This document shows positions 9,040-17,914 of a stretch of 64,000 nucleotides of DNA, piece by piece. Position 1 is the first letter of the stretch; each line of letters opens with the position of its first letter. Source of the stretch: CAUZIR01 sp034421295 (lineage in GTDB: Bacteria > Chloroflexota > Dehalococcoidia > Lucifugimonadales > UBA2962). Made by a program: the position numbers and the translations under genes. The DNA is taken from assembly GCA_034421295.1 (NCBI GenBank), contig DAOUKM010000010.1:33162-97161 (forward strand), read 5' to 3'. The notes under the pieces are model-generated. The model was not told where the DNA came from. It made no database searches and saw only the letters and a list, made by a program, of their open reading frames with translations.

Positions 9040-9425
9040 AGAGCCCGCAAGGTCCGGCTCCAGAATTGGTACAGCTTCTCGTCAGGTCACTCGGGTGCAA
9101 GCTATAGTGCCGAGTTCAACCGCGATGACAGCATCAATGTCAGTCTGTGCATAGACCAAGCTGACAGAGAATCGAATTAGGATGTGCTGATCGCCTGCTG
9201 CAAGACATACCCTCCATCGAATTGGATCTCAGGAGGTCTCTAGCGTGCCAGCGGATGGGCGATCCAAGGGCCTGCAAGATCGCCGCCGTGCGGACCGGAT
9301 CCATGATTGATGACAATGAGGCTTTGGAGGATCCCCAAGAGTGGATGATGGACAGACTGCCGGCCCTTAAGGGCATCTTGGCCTCACTGTTGGGAGGGAG
9401 CGATCTCGATCAGTTCCTATTCTAG
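9040..9425 (+). pseudogene. Frameshifted DUF4268 remnant
   Basis: Two adjacent frames together read as the C-terminal half of a DUF4268 protein. The first, in the same frame as the preceding Mrr gene, reads RARKVRLQNWYSFSSGHSG, then a SAEF strand and VSLCIDQADRES, and ends at a stop at 9178. A different frame then continues with RLLQDIPSIELDL, CQRMGDPRACKIAAVRTGS and LEDPQEWMMDRL, ending at 9425. The single shift at about 9175-9182 and the absence of a start codon and N-terminal half mark it as a broken gene. It lies between the endonuclease and the SAMD9-like gene. The family call is by pattern from memory. Confidence 0.6.
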
Positions 9426-9496
9426 TCGGTGTCAAAAATCAACTAGCAGAAATGGATTGAACACATTGTAATCGTACTACTACGTGGTGAGGCTTA

Positions 9497-12400
9497 ATGA
9501 CAGAAGATCAGGAATTGATAGAGCATCTATTAGGTCGTCAAGAGTCCGATGATCTGGACTACAAGTCGGGCCAGTATAACTTTGCCAGCAATCGTGGCAA
9601 ATCGAAATTCATAAAAGACATAGTGGCGATGGCTAATACTCCCAGAAGTGGTCCAGCGTACATACTCATCGGCGTTCAGGAGCAGTCTGGTAAGGCGAGG
9701 AGAATTTCTGGGGTGACTGATCACCCTGACGAAGCGATGCTGGGAAGCATCGTTTCCGGAAAGGTCGAACCCATTCCTAGATTCACGTACCGTCAAATGG
9801 TTTATGCGGACGTAGAGTTGGGCCTCGTCGAAATTCTCTGCGAGCAGCCTGTCCCGATTATGCCTCGCAACGACTATGGCGTTCTGCGACGAGGATGCGT
9901 GTACATACGAAGAAATACGCAGAACACCGAGGCTGACAAGACTGACCTTGCTCGTATCAACGAATGGAATCAATCTCAAAAGGAGTCTCCCTCCGATTCT
10001 GGTACGCAGAACGGGTCCTGGGAGCAACTCTATCGCGCCTGCGACGGCTTCGACCCGCGGAGGGTCTACATCGCAGTCCTTGACAGGGAGCCAAATGCCG
10101 ACGAGCGCGATTGGACCGCAATGGCAGGGGTCCACTGGAACATCATCGTGGACTATGACGCCAGTACGGACACAGATGGCAACCACGAGGCAGCAAGGGC
10201 AGCGTTTATCGAACGCCACGCCCTTAAGCTCTTCGCCCTAGACGATTCCGTGGTGATGACGCGGCGATCCACCGTGTGGGTGGCTGCGGCCGGCTTAAAC
10301 TCGCGTCCGACTACTAATCCATCACGTAATTGGCGTGATTGGAACCAGTCCAAAGTCCCGAAGTTAGAACGAACCATGGTGGATCTAGCTACCATCACGG
10401 AGCCTTCACCTGTCACTCTTATCGTGTTCGGAGGTGAGACAGATTATGTTTCGACCACCTGTGAAATTGTGGACAGGGCATTCGCTCACAGAGTGGACTA
10501 TGTGTTTGCCGGTCGAAATACCGATCAATATCAGCATCTTATAGAACGATTTGCTGCAACCGCCGTCTCAATAACACTACCGGATGTTTGCCAGGGCCTA
10601 CGGGAACTCCAACCAGACTCTGGACCAATTAAGGAAATGTTGTTTCCTAAGTTCAAGGGCGGGACCGCGGCTCTGGCTCCAGACAGGGCCCGATGGATGG
10701 AAGAGCAGCTCGAACTCGTTCACTGGGATGTCGGCCTGAGTACCGATGAACAAACTGATGGCGACTCATACCTCAAGGGCGCCACCGTTAGCTGGCATGA
10801 CCTCAACGTTGGAGCCGTTGATGCTGACCGGGACGTTACGGCCGAGCTGGAACAGCGGATTCGCAAGGCGATCGAGGCTAGGGCGACTCGCCGTATGAAC
10901 CTCTGGCACTTGCCTGGCGCAGGCGGCACTACCGTTGCCCGCCGCATCAGCTGGAACATGCACCGTACCTTCCCAACTGTCATCGCGCGAGAAATTCACC
11001 CCCAACAAACGACAGAGCGTCTGCGGCACCTGTTCGGTGAGACTCGCCTACCCATCCTGGTCGTTATCGACTTGCCCAGTGTTACCAAGGAAGACGTCGA
11101 CCGTTTGTACGACGAGCTTAGACGCTCGCATACTCACGCTGTGTTGTTCAGCATCGAGCGTCGTTTCGACTCTGTAGTGGGCCCAGGCACGCACTACCTC
11201 GATGCCATGTTGACGACCAGAGAGGCATTCGGTCTATCGGGCATTCTGTCTGCACGTGTCCCGGAGCGTCGAGCTGCGCTCGAGGCGCTCATAGACGAAC
11301 CGGACCGTCGAAAGAGGAGCCCCTTTTACTTCGGACTTACTGCATATGACCGAGACTTTCAGGGGCTCGAATCTTACGTCGAAGCACGCTTGTCGCAGGC
11401 TTCCATGCCCGTGAGGAGGACAGTCCTCTTCATTGCCTTCGCATACTACTATGGGCAAATTTCCCTACCTCTGCAGGCCTTTGGTCCTATACTCGGAGTC
11501 CCTCCAGCAAGACTCATCACAATGTCCAAGGTCATTCCCGACTACGTGCGTGAGTTGTTGATCGAAGCCGACGACGCAATCAGACCTGCCCACCACTTGA
11601 TAGCGGAAGAGATTCTTCATCATGAGTTGGGTAAATCAAGCAAGGACTGGCGCAACTGGCGCGTCGGATTGGCCGACCTCTCAACCGAGTTCATCGACAT
11701 CTTGGCGGAGTTGCCTCACCGAAGCAGTGGAACGATGAGTGAGGTACTTCGTTCCGTGCTAATCGAGCGAAATTCGACAGGATCATCGTCGGGCCTGTGG
11801 GGCACCGAATTCTCTGCCTTGCTCGAGGATGTCCCTAGCGTTGATGGACGCAGGCGAGTATTAGAGCACCTTACGGAGAGCTTTCCGGAAGAGCCCCACT
11901 TCTGGGCACATCTGGGACGTTTCTACTCTCGCGTGGATAGAGATCACAAAAGGGCACATAGCGCTCACGAGACGGCACTGAAGTTACTACCGCATGACCC
12001 ATTGCTACACCATATGACGGGTATGGGATGGCGTGCCGAACTCTATGGCATGCTCGATTCAGTTGGCAGCGATTTCGGAGGGGAGCTAGAGGCCAGGATG
12101 TTGGAACTAGCTAGCCATGCGTCCAGGGAGTTTGAATGTTCACGGTCCCTGGATAGGCGAAGCGAGTACAGCTACATCTCACAAGTACAGATGATCCTAC
12201 GAGTTGTTGGAACCGCCAGCAGTGCCAGGGGCAATCGGCATGAGGTAATGCGGTTCCTCACGCTGCCAGGTAATGACCACTATCGCGAGTTGGTGGACCA
12301 AGCGCAGAATCTGCTTTCAGACCTTGCACTAATGAAGGGGAGCGAAGTACCTAGTCAACTCCAGGTCAGGGTTCAGGCGGACTTGGAGGAGCTACACGGA

Positions 12401-13150
12401 GATCACTCCGAAGCGATCCAGCGTCTGACCAACGTCCTAGATCGACGGGAGTCCTATCTCCCGCCCATAAGGCGGGCCATCATTCGAGCATACGCCGCTA
12501 GGCGTGAAGACGACTGGAATCGGTTGACCGATCGAGAACTGGCTAGGGTGGTAGAACTGGCCAAGGACAATATCTTGGAAGAGCCAGCATCGGACCACAA
12601 CCTTAGACTCTGGCTACGGTCTGTAAGGACCGAGAACGCTCTCAGTGTGGACAGTGTTGCTGAGCACCTCTCCTACAAGCGACTACAGAACCCAAGCCTC
12701 GACACCACGTACTACCTCTACATCATGAAGTTCCTGCAGCTTGAATCTGGAGATCTGGCAGTCGGTCGCGAGGTGTCGGAACTGATTGAGGAGTGTAGCC
12801 GACTCGCCCAGGACTTATCGAGAACCACGACTTCGTTTGAGTGGTGGGGGAAGGACACAGGTCTCGCTGCCCTAGTGCACTATTCGACCTTGGGACGGTG
12901 GGACGAAAACAAGCGGTTCTGGGCCAACACCGATCATCTCTGGGAAACCAGAGGTCGCATAGCTCAGATACGTCATCAGGGCAGTGGGGAGATAGAGCTA
13001 CCCTCTGGCCTTCGCGCCTTCTTCGTCCCCTCCAGCGGAGCCGCGCCGGGTGGATACATCGCGGGCCAAGATATAGGCAGGGAGGTCGAGTTCTATTTGG
13101 GGTTTAGTTACGACGGTCTGCGAGCCTGGTCCGTCCGCGACCCAATGTGA
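9497..13150 (+). CDS. Bacterial SAMD9-like protein (AlbA_2 / SIR2-like / P-loop / TPR / OB)
   Basis: This is a 1,217-residue protein. Residues about 8-150 form a Schlafen AlbA_2 domain (E16, D21 and K23 in ESDDLDYKSG, then FIKDIVAMANTP and YILIGVQE). Residues about 175-400 are an alpha/beta region that could be SIR2-like. At 473-479 there is an atypical P-loop, PGAGGTT, with Gly in place of the Walker A Lys, followed by VARRISWNMH and a Walker B strand ILVVID ending at about 525. Helical repeats (TPR-like) fill about 700-1130, and a C-terminal OB-like segment ends in REVEFYLGFSYDGLRAWSV. This is the domain order of the SAMD9/SAMD9L antiviral effectors without the SAM domain. A nucleic-acid-sensing, abortive-infection-type role is inferred. 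Confidence 0.75.
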   Translation: MTEDQELIEHLLGRQESDDLDYKSGQYNFASNRGKSKFIKDIVAMANTPRSGPAYILIGVQEQSGKARRISGVTDHPDEAMLGSIVSGKVEPIPRFTYRQMVYADVELGLVEILCEQPVPIMPRNDYGVLRRGCVYIRRNTQNTEADKTDLARINEWNQSQKESPSDSGTQNGSWEQLYRACDGFDPRRVYIAVLDREPNADERDWTAMAGVHWNIIVDYDASTDTDGNHEAARAAFIERHALKLFALDDSVVMTRRSTVWVAAAGLNSRPTTNPSRNWRDWNQSKVPKLERTMVDLATITEPSPVTLIVFGGETDYVSTTCEIVDRAFAHRVDYVFAGRNTDQYQHLIERFAATAVSITLPDVCQGLRELQPDSGPIKEMLFPKFKGGTAALAPDRARWMEEQLELVHWDVGLSTDEQTDGDSYLKGATVSWHDLNVGAVDADRDVTAELEQRIRKAIEARATRRMNLWHLPGAGGTTVARRISWNMHRTFPTVIAREIHPQQTTERLRHLFGETRLPILVVIDLPSVTKEDVDRLYDELRRSHTHAVLFSIERRFDSVVGPGTHYLDAMLTTREAFGLSGILSARVPERRAALEALIDEPDRRKRSPFYFGLTAYDRDFQGLESYVEARLSQASMPVRRTVLFIAFAYYYGQISLPLQAFGPILGVPPARLITMSKVIPDYVRELLIEADDAIRPAHHLIAEEILHHELGKSSKDWRNWRVGLADLSTEFIDILAELPHRSSGTMSEVLRSVLIERNSTGSSSGLWGTEFSALLEDVPSVDGRRRVLEHLTESFPEEPHFWAHLGRFYSRVDRDHKRAHSAHETALKLLPHDPLLHHMTGMGWRAELYGMLDSVGSDFGGELEARMLELASHASREFECSRSLDRRSEYSYISQVQMILRVVGTASSARGNRHEVMRFLTLPGNDHYRELVDQAQNLLSDLALMKGSEVPSQLQVRVQADLEELHGDHSEAIQRLTNVLDRRESYLPPIRRAIIRAYAARREDDWNRLTDRELARVVELAKDNILEEPASDHNLRLWLRSVRTENALSVDSVAEHLSYKRLQNPSLDTTYYLYIMKFLQLESGDLAVGREVSELIEECSRLAQDLSRTTTSFEWWGKDTGLAALVHYSTLGRWDENKRFWANTDHLWETRGRIAQIRHQGSGEIELPSGLRAFFVPSSGAAPGGYIAGQDIGREVEFYLGFSYDGLRAWSVRDPM

Positions 13151-13559
13151 AGTTCTCCCGCTGAGACGCTATCGTCTGACTCCGACTTCCGCTACCCAGC
13201 GAACGGATCAGCATTGGGCGCGTCTCGGTGCAATCTCAACTACAAGAAGCGAGTGTGCGTTGGACGCCGTGGATCTCTTCCACACCGAATAAGCGTTTGA
13301 TGCATCGTTCATTTGGCAGCGATGGTCTAGCGGTGCTGCCTGCACCGCATGCGGCAAGCTAAGGGTAGCGAAGCGGACGACGGGATAGCCGATGCCGTTT
13401 CGATGCCGAAACTGCCTTTACGACTTCGACGTCAAGACAGAACCACCAAGTGCGGTTCCAATCTGTCATCGCGTAAGTGCGCCATTGTCTTACTCCCAAC
13501 AAATTGACCAGCGTGAAAGGCCTGTCCTGCCTGAAGGTTCATGTAGAAACGGTGGCGCG
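13151..13559. other. Island gap with a short zinc-ribbon-like fragment
   Basis: There is no confident gene here. A plus-strand frame beginning at 13392 starts with MPFRCRNCLYDFDV and has a third Cys at residue 25, like the first half of a zinc ribbon. It then loses any protein-like pattern and runs into the opposite-strand integrase. It is probably a fragment cut when the element was assembled. A stretch at about 13310-13360 superficially resembles a tRNA D-arm but does not fold into a cloverleaf. Confidence 0.35.
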
Positions 13560-14705
13560 TCAGGCGACCTTTGCCAGATAGTCGGCCCACCCCTGCATCA
13601 ACGCACGCCGCTCTTCCATCAAATCGCTCCGGAAATAGGCCCTCTCTACCATGCTCCCTGGCCGGTGGGCGAGGCATAGCTCCACCGCCGCCCATGACGC
13701 GCGGGTGCGTTCGGCGGCCCAATCCCGAAACGAACTCCGCGTCCCATGAACAGTGGTCTCCTCCCTCAATCCTATGCGACCCAACGCTCCCAACAAGGCA
13801 TTCCGAGATAGCGGCTGGCCCGGTTTGTTCGAGCTCGGAAATATGAGGCCGGCGCCATCGTCCAGAATGCGCGCCTCATCCAGCACTGCGATAGCCGCGT
13901 CGGATAGTGGGATTCGGTGTTCGACACCGGCCTTCATACGCTCCGCGGGTATGCGCCACTCAAGGGCGTCCATATCTATCTCTTCCCAACGAGCACCCCT
14001 GACCTCGGCCGACCGTGTGGTGGTCAGGCAGATCATCCGAAAGGCAAGGCGCAATGCCAACCCGACTCGCTCGCCGGATGCGTCCATAGAACGCAGGATG
14101 TCCGGCAGTTTGCGGTAGTCGGCGGCCCGGTGGTGCCGGACCTTGTAACCCTTGGAAGGGAGCGCTCCATCGATAGCCTCCCCGGCCGGGTTACCGTCAC
14201 AGTGGCCGTGGGCCATGGCCCATTTGAATACCTGCCTTATGCCGACCCGAAGGGCCGCTGCCGCCCTGGGCTTGGTGTTCCATATCGGCGTGAGCGCCCC
14301 CAGCACATTCGCCCGCGTCACCTTGTCCACTGGCAAGTCACCGAAGACAGGGAAAGCGTACTTCTCCTGGCGCGCGAACCAAGACTTGGCATGGCTCGCC
14401 GACCACCTGCCCGCATTTACTTCACGGTAGGCAGTGGCAGCCTGGGCATAGGCGGGAACCCGCACCCTTGGGACCTCGCCTCTGGCGATTTGATGCCTGC
14501 GCTCGACGGCCTTGCGACGAGCCTCCTTGAGGGACACGTCCGGGTATCCACCCAACCCAACCTCGCGACGCTTGCCGTGTATCATGGCCCGCAGCACCCA
14601 CGACTTGGCCCTGTTCTTGCTGATGTACAGATACAGATTTCCGCCGTCACCATACTTCCCCGGAGCAGCCAAGCTACGGACTTTCGCTGCAGTCAGACTC
14701 ATCAT
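13560..14705 (-). CDS. int: P4-type tyrosine recombinase (integrase)
   Basis: This site-specific recombinase inserts and excises the island. The start is set at the ATG at 14705 (MMSLTAAKVRSL), preceded by a GAGAAGGGA ribosome-binding site; an upstream in-frame ATG at 14804 only adds unrelated sequence. The N-terminal part is the arm-type DNA-binding domain of P4-like integrases (YGDGGNLYLYI, EVGLGGYPDVSLKEAR). The core carries the catalytic Arg (TTTRSAEVRGARWEEID), HGTRSSFRDWAAE with His and Arg, LAHRPG, and the Tyr nucleophile in RAYFRS, ending RALMQGWADYL. The length, about 381 residues, is normal. It is convergent with the island genes and divergent from the first host gene, marking the island's right end. 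Confidence 0.93.
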   Translation of the reverse strand: MMSLTAAKVRSLAAPGKYGDGGNLYLYISKNRAKSWVLRAMIHGKRREVGLGGYPDVSLKEARRKAVERRHQIARGEVPRVRVPAYAQAATAYREVNAGRWSASHAKSWFARQEKYAFPVFGDLPVDKVTRANVLGALTPIWNTKPRAAAALRVGIRQVFKWAMAHGHCDGNPAGEAIDGALPSKGYKVRHHRAADYRKLPDILRSMDASGERVGLALRLAFRMICLTTTRSAEVRGARWEEIDMDALEWRIPAERMKAGVEHRIPLSDAAIAVLDEARILDDGAGLIFPSSNKPGQPLSRNALLGALGRIGLREETTVHGTRSSFRDWAAERTRASWAAVELCLAHRPGSMVERAYFRSDLMEERRALMQGWADYLAKVA

Positions 14706-14833
14706 GTCCCTTCTCTCGTTTCCGCCATCGTTTCCCCAGAATATGGTGGAAACTGCGTCTCCGGTGTTGACCACCCAGACGTAGTCTACGAAACTTGCTA
14801 GCAAGCTGCATGGCTGTATACAGGTGCTTATAG

Positions 14834-14853
14834 GTTACAGAATGTTACAGAAT
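14834..14853. repeat. Tandem 10-bp direct repeat, possible integrase site
   Basis: GTTACAGAAT occurs twice without spacing at 14834-14843 and 14844-14853. It lies between the divergent integrase and LLM oxidoreductase genes, only 9 bases before the latter. Integrases of this class bind short repeated arm sites next to their own gene, so this is a candidate arm or core site at the island edge. No second copy was spotted at the left of the island, whose other end may lie outside the window. Confidence 0.4.
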
Positions 14854-14861
14854 ATGATTAG

Positions 14862-15818
14862 ATGCGTACTGTGAGTGCATTCGTCATAGGCATGCATGCC
14901 GGCCCACAGAACACCTCGTACGAGGAGCTAAGCAGGCTGTGGAAGACTGCCGACTCCAAGGGGTTCGGCTGGGTGTCGATCTGGGACCACTTCTACGACG
15001 ACCCCTCGCCGCACCGGATGGGCACTAATTTCGAGGCGGTCGCTGCCCTGGGCGCCCTAGCGTCGGAAACGAGCAACGTGCGAATAGGCGCGCTTGCCAT
15101 GTGCGTCGGCTATCGTCACCCGGCCGTGCTGGCCAACGCAGCCGCGACGATTGACCACATCGCCGGGGGGCGTTTTGAGCTGGGCCTCGGTGCCGGCTGG
15201 CTGGAGGACGAGTACCGGGACTATGGAATCCCCTTTCCTCCCATAGGCATCCGGATGGACATGCTGGAGGAGGCGCTGCACATAGTCCGCGGCATGCTCT
15301 CAAGCAGCAAGACGACCTACAAGGGGTGGCACTTTTCGGTCACCGATGCGATATGCGAGCCGAAGCCCGTCAGGGGACACCTGCCGATCTGGGTATGCGG
15401 CGGCGGCGAAAGGCGTACTCTCCACATGGCTGCGAGGCACGGAGACGGGTGGAATGTGCCCTACATATCCCCGCAGGAGTACGAGCGCAAGGTAGACGTC
15501 CTGGAGCGTTGGTGCGATGCGGAGGACCGTGACCCGGCCCTCATAACCCGCACCGTGAACGTTGGTTTCTACATGGGGACCACGGCGTCGGACGCCGAGA
15601 GAAAGAGGGCGAACTTTGACGTCGCCTACGCCGACAGGGCGGCCACCCAGGGGCCCGGCATGCTGTTCGGAACGACGGGCCAGGTGGTCGAACGCATCGG
15701 CGAATACGTTGACGCCGGGGCGCAGGGCCTTAACATTGCGCTGCGGTCACCGTTTGACTGGGAGGCCTTACAGGCCTTTTACGAAGAGGTGATCCCGCAT
15801 TTCGCGGCCTCGGCCTGA
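14862..15818 (+). CDS. LLM-class flavin/F420-dependent oxidoreductase
   Basis: This is a 318-residue luciferase-like monooxygenase-fold (TIM barrel) enzyme. Typical signatures are FGWVSIWDHFYDDP at the N-terminus, IGALAMCVGYRHPAVLANAAATIDHIAGGR, GLGAGWLEDEY, GIRMDMLEEALHIVRGM and IWVCGGGERRTL, plus a MLFGTTGQVVERI C-terminal helix. Such enzymes use reduced F420 or FMN on small organic substrates; the substrate here cannot be read from the sequence. It is the first host gene after the integrase, and the short AT-rich leader carries the 10-bp repeats, so island insertion may have replaced its native promoter. A GTG at 14871 is an alternative start. It is followed closely by an MBL hydrolase on the same strand. 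Confidence 0.88.
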   Translation: MRTVSAFVIGMHAGPQNTSYEELSRLWKTADSKGFGWVSIWDHFYDDPSPHRMGTNFEAVAALGALASETSNVRIGALAMCVGYRHPAVLANAAATIDHIAGGRFELGLGAGWLEDEYRDYGIPFPPIGIRMDMLEEALHIVRGMLSSSKTTYKGWHFSVTDAICEPKPVRGHLPIWVCGGGERRTLHMAARHGDGWNVPYISPQEYERKVDVLERWCDAEDRDPALITRTVNVGFYMGTTASDAERKRANFDVAYADRAATQGPGMLFGTTGQVVERIGEYVDAGAQGLNIALRSPFDWEALQAFYEEVIPHFAASA

Positions 15819-15854
15819 CCTTCGGCGGGGCAGGAGACGATAGGAGGCGATACG

Positions 15855-16745
15855 TTGGCTGGAGAGAGCATACGGGTAGGAGATCTTCAGATCATCGCCC
15901 TGTCGGACGCGACCAACCCCGTGGATCTTCCGGCATTTTTCCCCGACCACGGGCCGGAAGACTGGCAGGACTACCCGGAATACGTCGACGAAGAGGGCGT
16001 TTACCGCGAGGATGTCAACCTGGGTTCCTACCTGGTCGTGTCCGACAATTGCAGGCTACTTGTCGACACTGGAATCGGGCCGGTGCCGCTCGAGCCCTTC
16101 CCGGATCTTTCGGGAGACCTCGTGCCCACCATGCGCGAGCAGTCCGGATACGGCCCCGAGGACGTGGACCTTGTGTTCGCAACCCACCTTCACTTCGACC
16201 ACATCGGCTGGCACGTCTCAAGGGACGAGGACGGGCTCAGGGCAACCTTTCCGAATGCCAAGTACGTGGTGCCCAGGGTAGATTGGGACACGATATTCGA
16301 TCCCGAGCTTCCGAGGTCGGGCCCCCACGCGGACGATTACTCCCCCGAGGCCGCGGACGTATTCCACCTGTCCAGGCCCATCGTCGAGGACATCCAGGCG
16401 GTGGCCGTGACCGAGGCCGTGCCGGGTGGCCACTCGATAACCGATGAGGTCACGACCGTCGACACGCCCGGGCACACGCCCGGCCACCAGAGCGTGCTGA
16501 TAAGTTCCAAGGGAGAGCGGGCCTTCATCGTGGGAGACGCAATCCACCTTCCGGTCCAGCTGGATGTGCCGGAAAGGGTGATGGCTGCCGACGTGCACCC
16601 TAAGCTTGGGGCGAAGACTCGGAGGGAGACGGCTGAATGGCTCGAAGAGCAGGGTCTGATGACGGTGGTCGGGCACTTTCCCCATCCCGGTTTCGGCCAT
16701 GTCGTACGGGGGGAGGGAAAGAGGTACTGGAGCGTTTTGCGGTAA
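15855..16745 (+). CDS. MBL-fold metallo-hydrolase
   Basis: The 296-residue protein starts at TTG, chosen because a perfect AGGAGG lies 7 bases upstream. It contains the metallo-beta-lactamase HxHxDH motif (THLHFDHIGWH), a later VDTPGHTPGHQS with metal-binding His, FIVGDAIH with the bridging Asp, and a C-terminal GHFPHPGFGH His. It resembles the AHL-lactonase-like or general hydrolase branch of the family; the substrate is unknown. It lies 36 bases after the LLM oxidoreductase and shares its stop with the next start (TAATG), so a three-gene operon is likely. Confidence 0.88.
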   Translation: MAGESIRVGDLQIIALSDATNPVDLPAFFPDHGPEDWQDYPEYVDEEGVYREDVNLGSYLVVSDNCRLLVDTGIGPVPLEPFPDLSGDLVPTMREQSGYGPEDVDLVFATHLHFDHIGWHVSRDEDGLRATFPNAKYVVPRVDWDTIFDPELPRSGPHADDYSPEAADVFHLSRPIVEDIQAVAVTEAVPGGHSITDEVTTVDTPGHTPGHQSVLISSKGERAFIVGDAIHLPVQLDVPERVMAADVHPKLGAKTRRETAEWLEEQGLMTVVGHFPHPGFGHVVRGEGKRYWSVLR

Positions 16746-17356
16746 TGGGCAACACTGGCGTCCCTGCCGCGTACTTCCGTCCAGCAATCGCGCTCGTGGC
16801 CGCTGCAGCCGTGCTGATGGTCCTAGCGGCGGCCTGCGGCGGAACGGAACCTGAGGCCCAACCGACCCCGCAGGCGCCGGCCGAGGCCACCGCGGTGCCG
16901 ACCGCGGTGCCGACGCCTACCAGGGTCATCGACAGGCCGTCGGTCAACGCGACCGTCGTCGCAGAGGAAAAGCTCACCGCCGGCAACTGCAATATCGCCC
17001 CTGAAACGGACTGCGAGGGTGCGGATTTCGAGGGCGCGGACCTGTCTCCCCTAACCCCGGACAGAGGCACCGCAGGCCTCTACGAGGGCGCCGAACTCGC
17101 CGGAGCCAACCTAAAGAACGCCGACATGAGCGGGGTCAACCTGTGGATGGCCGACCTCGAGGGTGCGGACCTGACCGGGGCGGACCTTACGGACGCCTAC
17201 CTCAACAACGTCAACTTCAAGAACGCGATCCTCAGGGACGTCAACCTGACCAACGCCAACCTGTCCTGGGCCCTGCTAAGGGACGCAGATCTCGAGGGTG
17301 CGACATTCTGCAACACCCTGATGCCCGACGGAGGAACCAAGAACGACGACTGCTAG
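16745..17356 (+). CDS. Pentapeptide-repeat lipoprotein
   Basis: The start is the ATG at 16745 that overlaps the MBL gene's stop. Residues 1-27 form a lipoprotein signal ending in the lipobox LAAAC, followed by a Pro/Thr/Ala linker. The rest is a run of A(D/N)LxxA-type pentapeptide repeats (EGADFEGADL, LAGANLKNADMSGVNLW, LTGADLTDAYLNNVNF, LTNANLSWALL), predicted to fold as a right-handed quadrilateral beta-helix. It should be anchored to the outer face of the membrane. The function is unknown. Coupling to the LLM and MBL genes is by position only. Confidence 0.85.
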   Translation: MGNTGVPAAYFRPAIALVAAAAVLMVLAAACGGTEPEAQPTPQAPAEATAVPTAVPTPTRVIDRPSVNATVVAEEKLTAGNCNIAPETDCEGADFEGADLSPLTPDRGTAGLYEGAELAGANLKNADMSGVNLWMADLEGADLTGADLTDAYLNNVNFKNAILRDVNLTNANLSWALLRDADLEGATFCNTLMPDGGTKNDDC

Positions 17357-17384
17357 GCGGCGTTCCGGCTAGGGATCTGCGAAC

Positions 17385-17891
17385 CTATACGGGCACCTCG
17401 TTCGGTCCTATGGGCGGGCCGAGGATGGTGCGGTTGTACTTTGCATCGAGGGCCCGCCACTCGTCCTCTGAGAGGGATCGCACCCGGCCCGGTGGCAGCC
17501 CGGGCCCCTCGGCTGGCACCCCTACCTCGAAGAACGCCTCCTCGAACCCCGGAGGCGAGATGATGATCAGCAGCCTGGCGGGCCGGTCACCAACTACCCG
17601 GTAGGTGTGGGGAACGTCTCGCGGCACGAAGACGAATGCTCCCTCGGTCGCCAGCAGGATCTGATCCCCGACGCGCAGGACCACCTCGCCCTCAAGGACG
17701 TAAAAGCCCTCCTCCTCATCGCCGTGGCTGTGTAACGGGGGCCCCTCCCCTGGCGGCTCGGTGAGCTCGGAGAGTGAGTAGGCGCCCAGCGTGGGCCCCG
17801 GCCCGGCCTTCACCGTAAACACCCCCTCGCCCAGCCAGGTCGACCGTCCCTGGCCGGGAAGCAAAACTATCTCGTTTGCACTTCGGGTCAC
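17385..17891 (-). CDS. Cupin-domain protein
   Basis: This is a 168-residue single-domain cupin. Motif 1 is PPLHSHGDEEEGFYVLEGEV, with two His and a Glu as metal ligands, and motif 2 is FVFVPRDVPHTYRV with the third His. The start is GTG at 17891, supported by AGGAGG 6 bases upstream. Such proteins may be dioxygenases, isomerases or sensors; nothing here decides between them. It is convergent with the pentapeptide lipoprotein gene and lies immediately downstream of the small secreted-protein gene on the same strand. Confidence 0.85.
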   Translation of the reverse strand: MTRSANEIVLLPGQGRSTWLGEGVFTVKAGPGPTLGAYSLSELTEPPGEGPPLHSHGDEEEGFYVLEGEVVLRVGDQILLATEGAFVFVPRDVPHTYRVVGDRPARLLIIISPPGFEEAFFEVGVPAEGPGLPPGRVRSLSEDEWRALDAKYNRTILGPPIGPNEVPV

Positions 17892-17914
17892 TGACTCCTC
17901 CTGTGCGGACCGCG

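Noticed and set aside
13310..13395. Possible tRNA gene at the integrase end of the island
   Set aside because: A D-arm-like GGTCTAGCGGT is present, but no matching acceptor stem, anticodon stem or T-arm can be formed.
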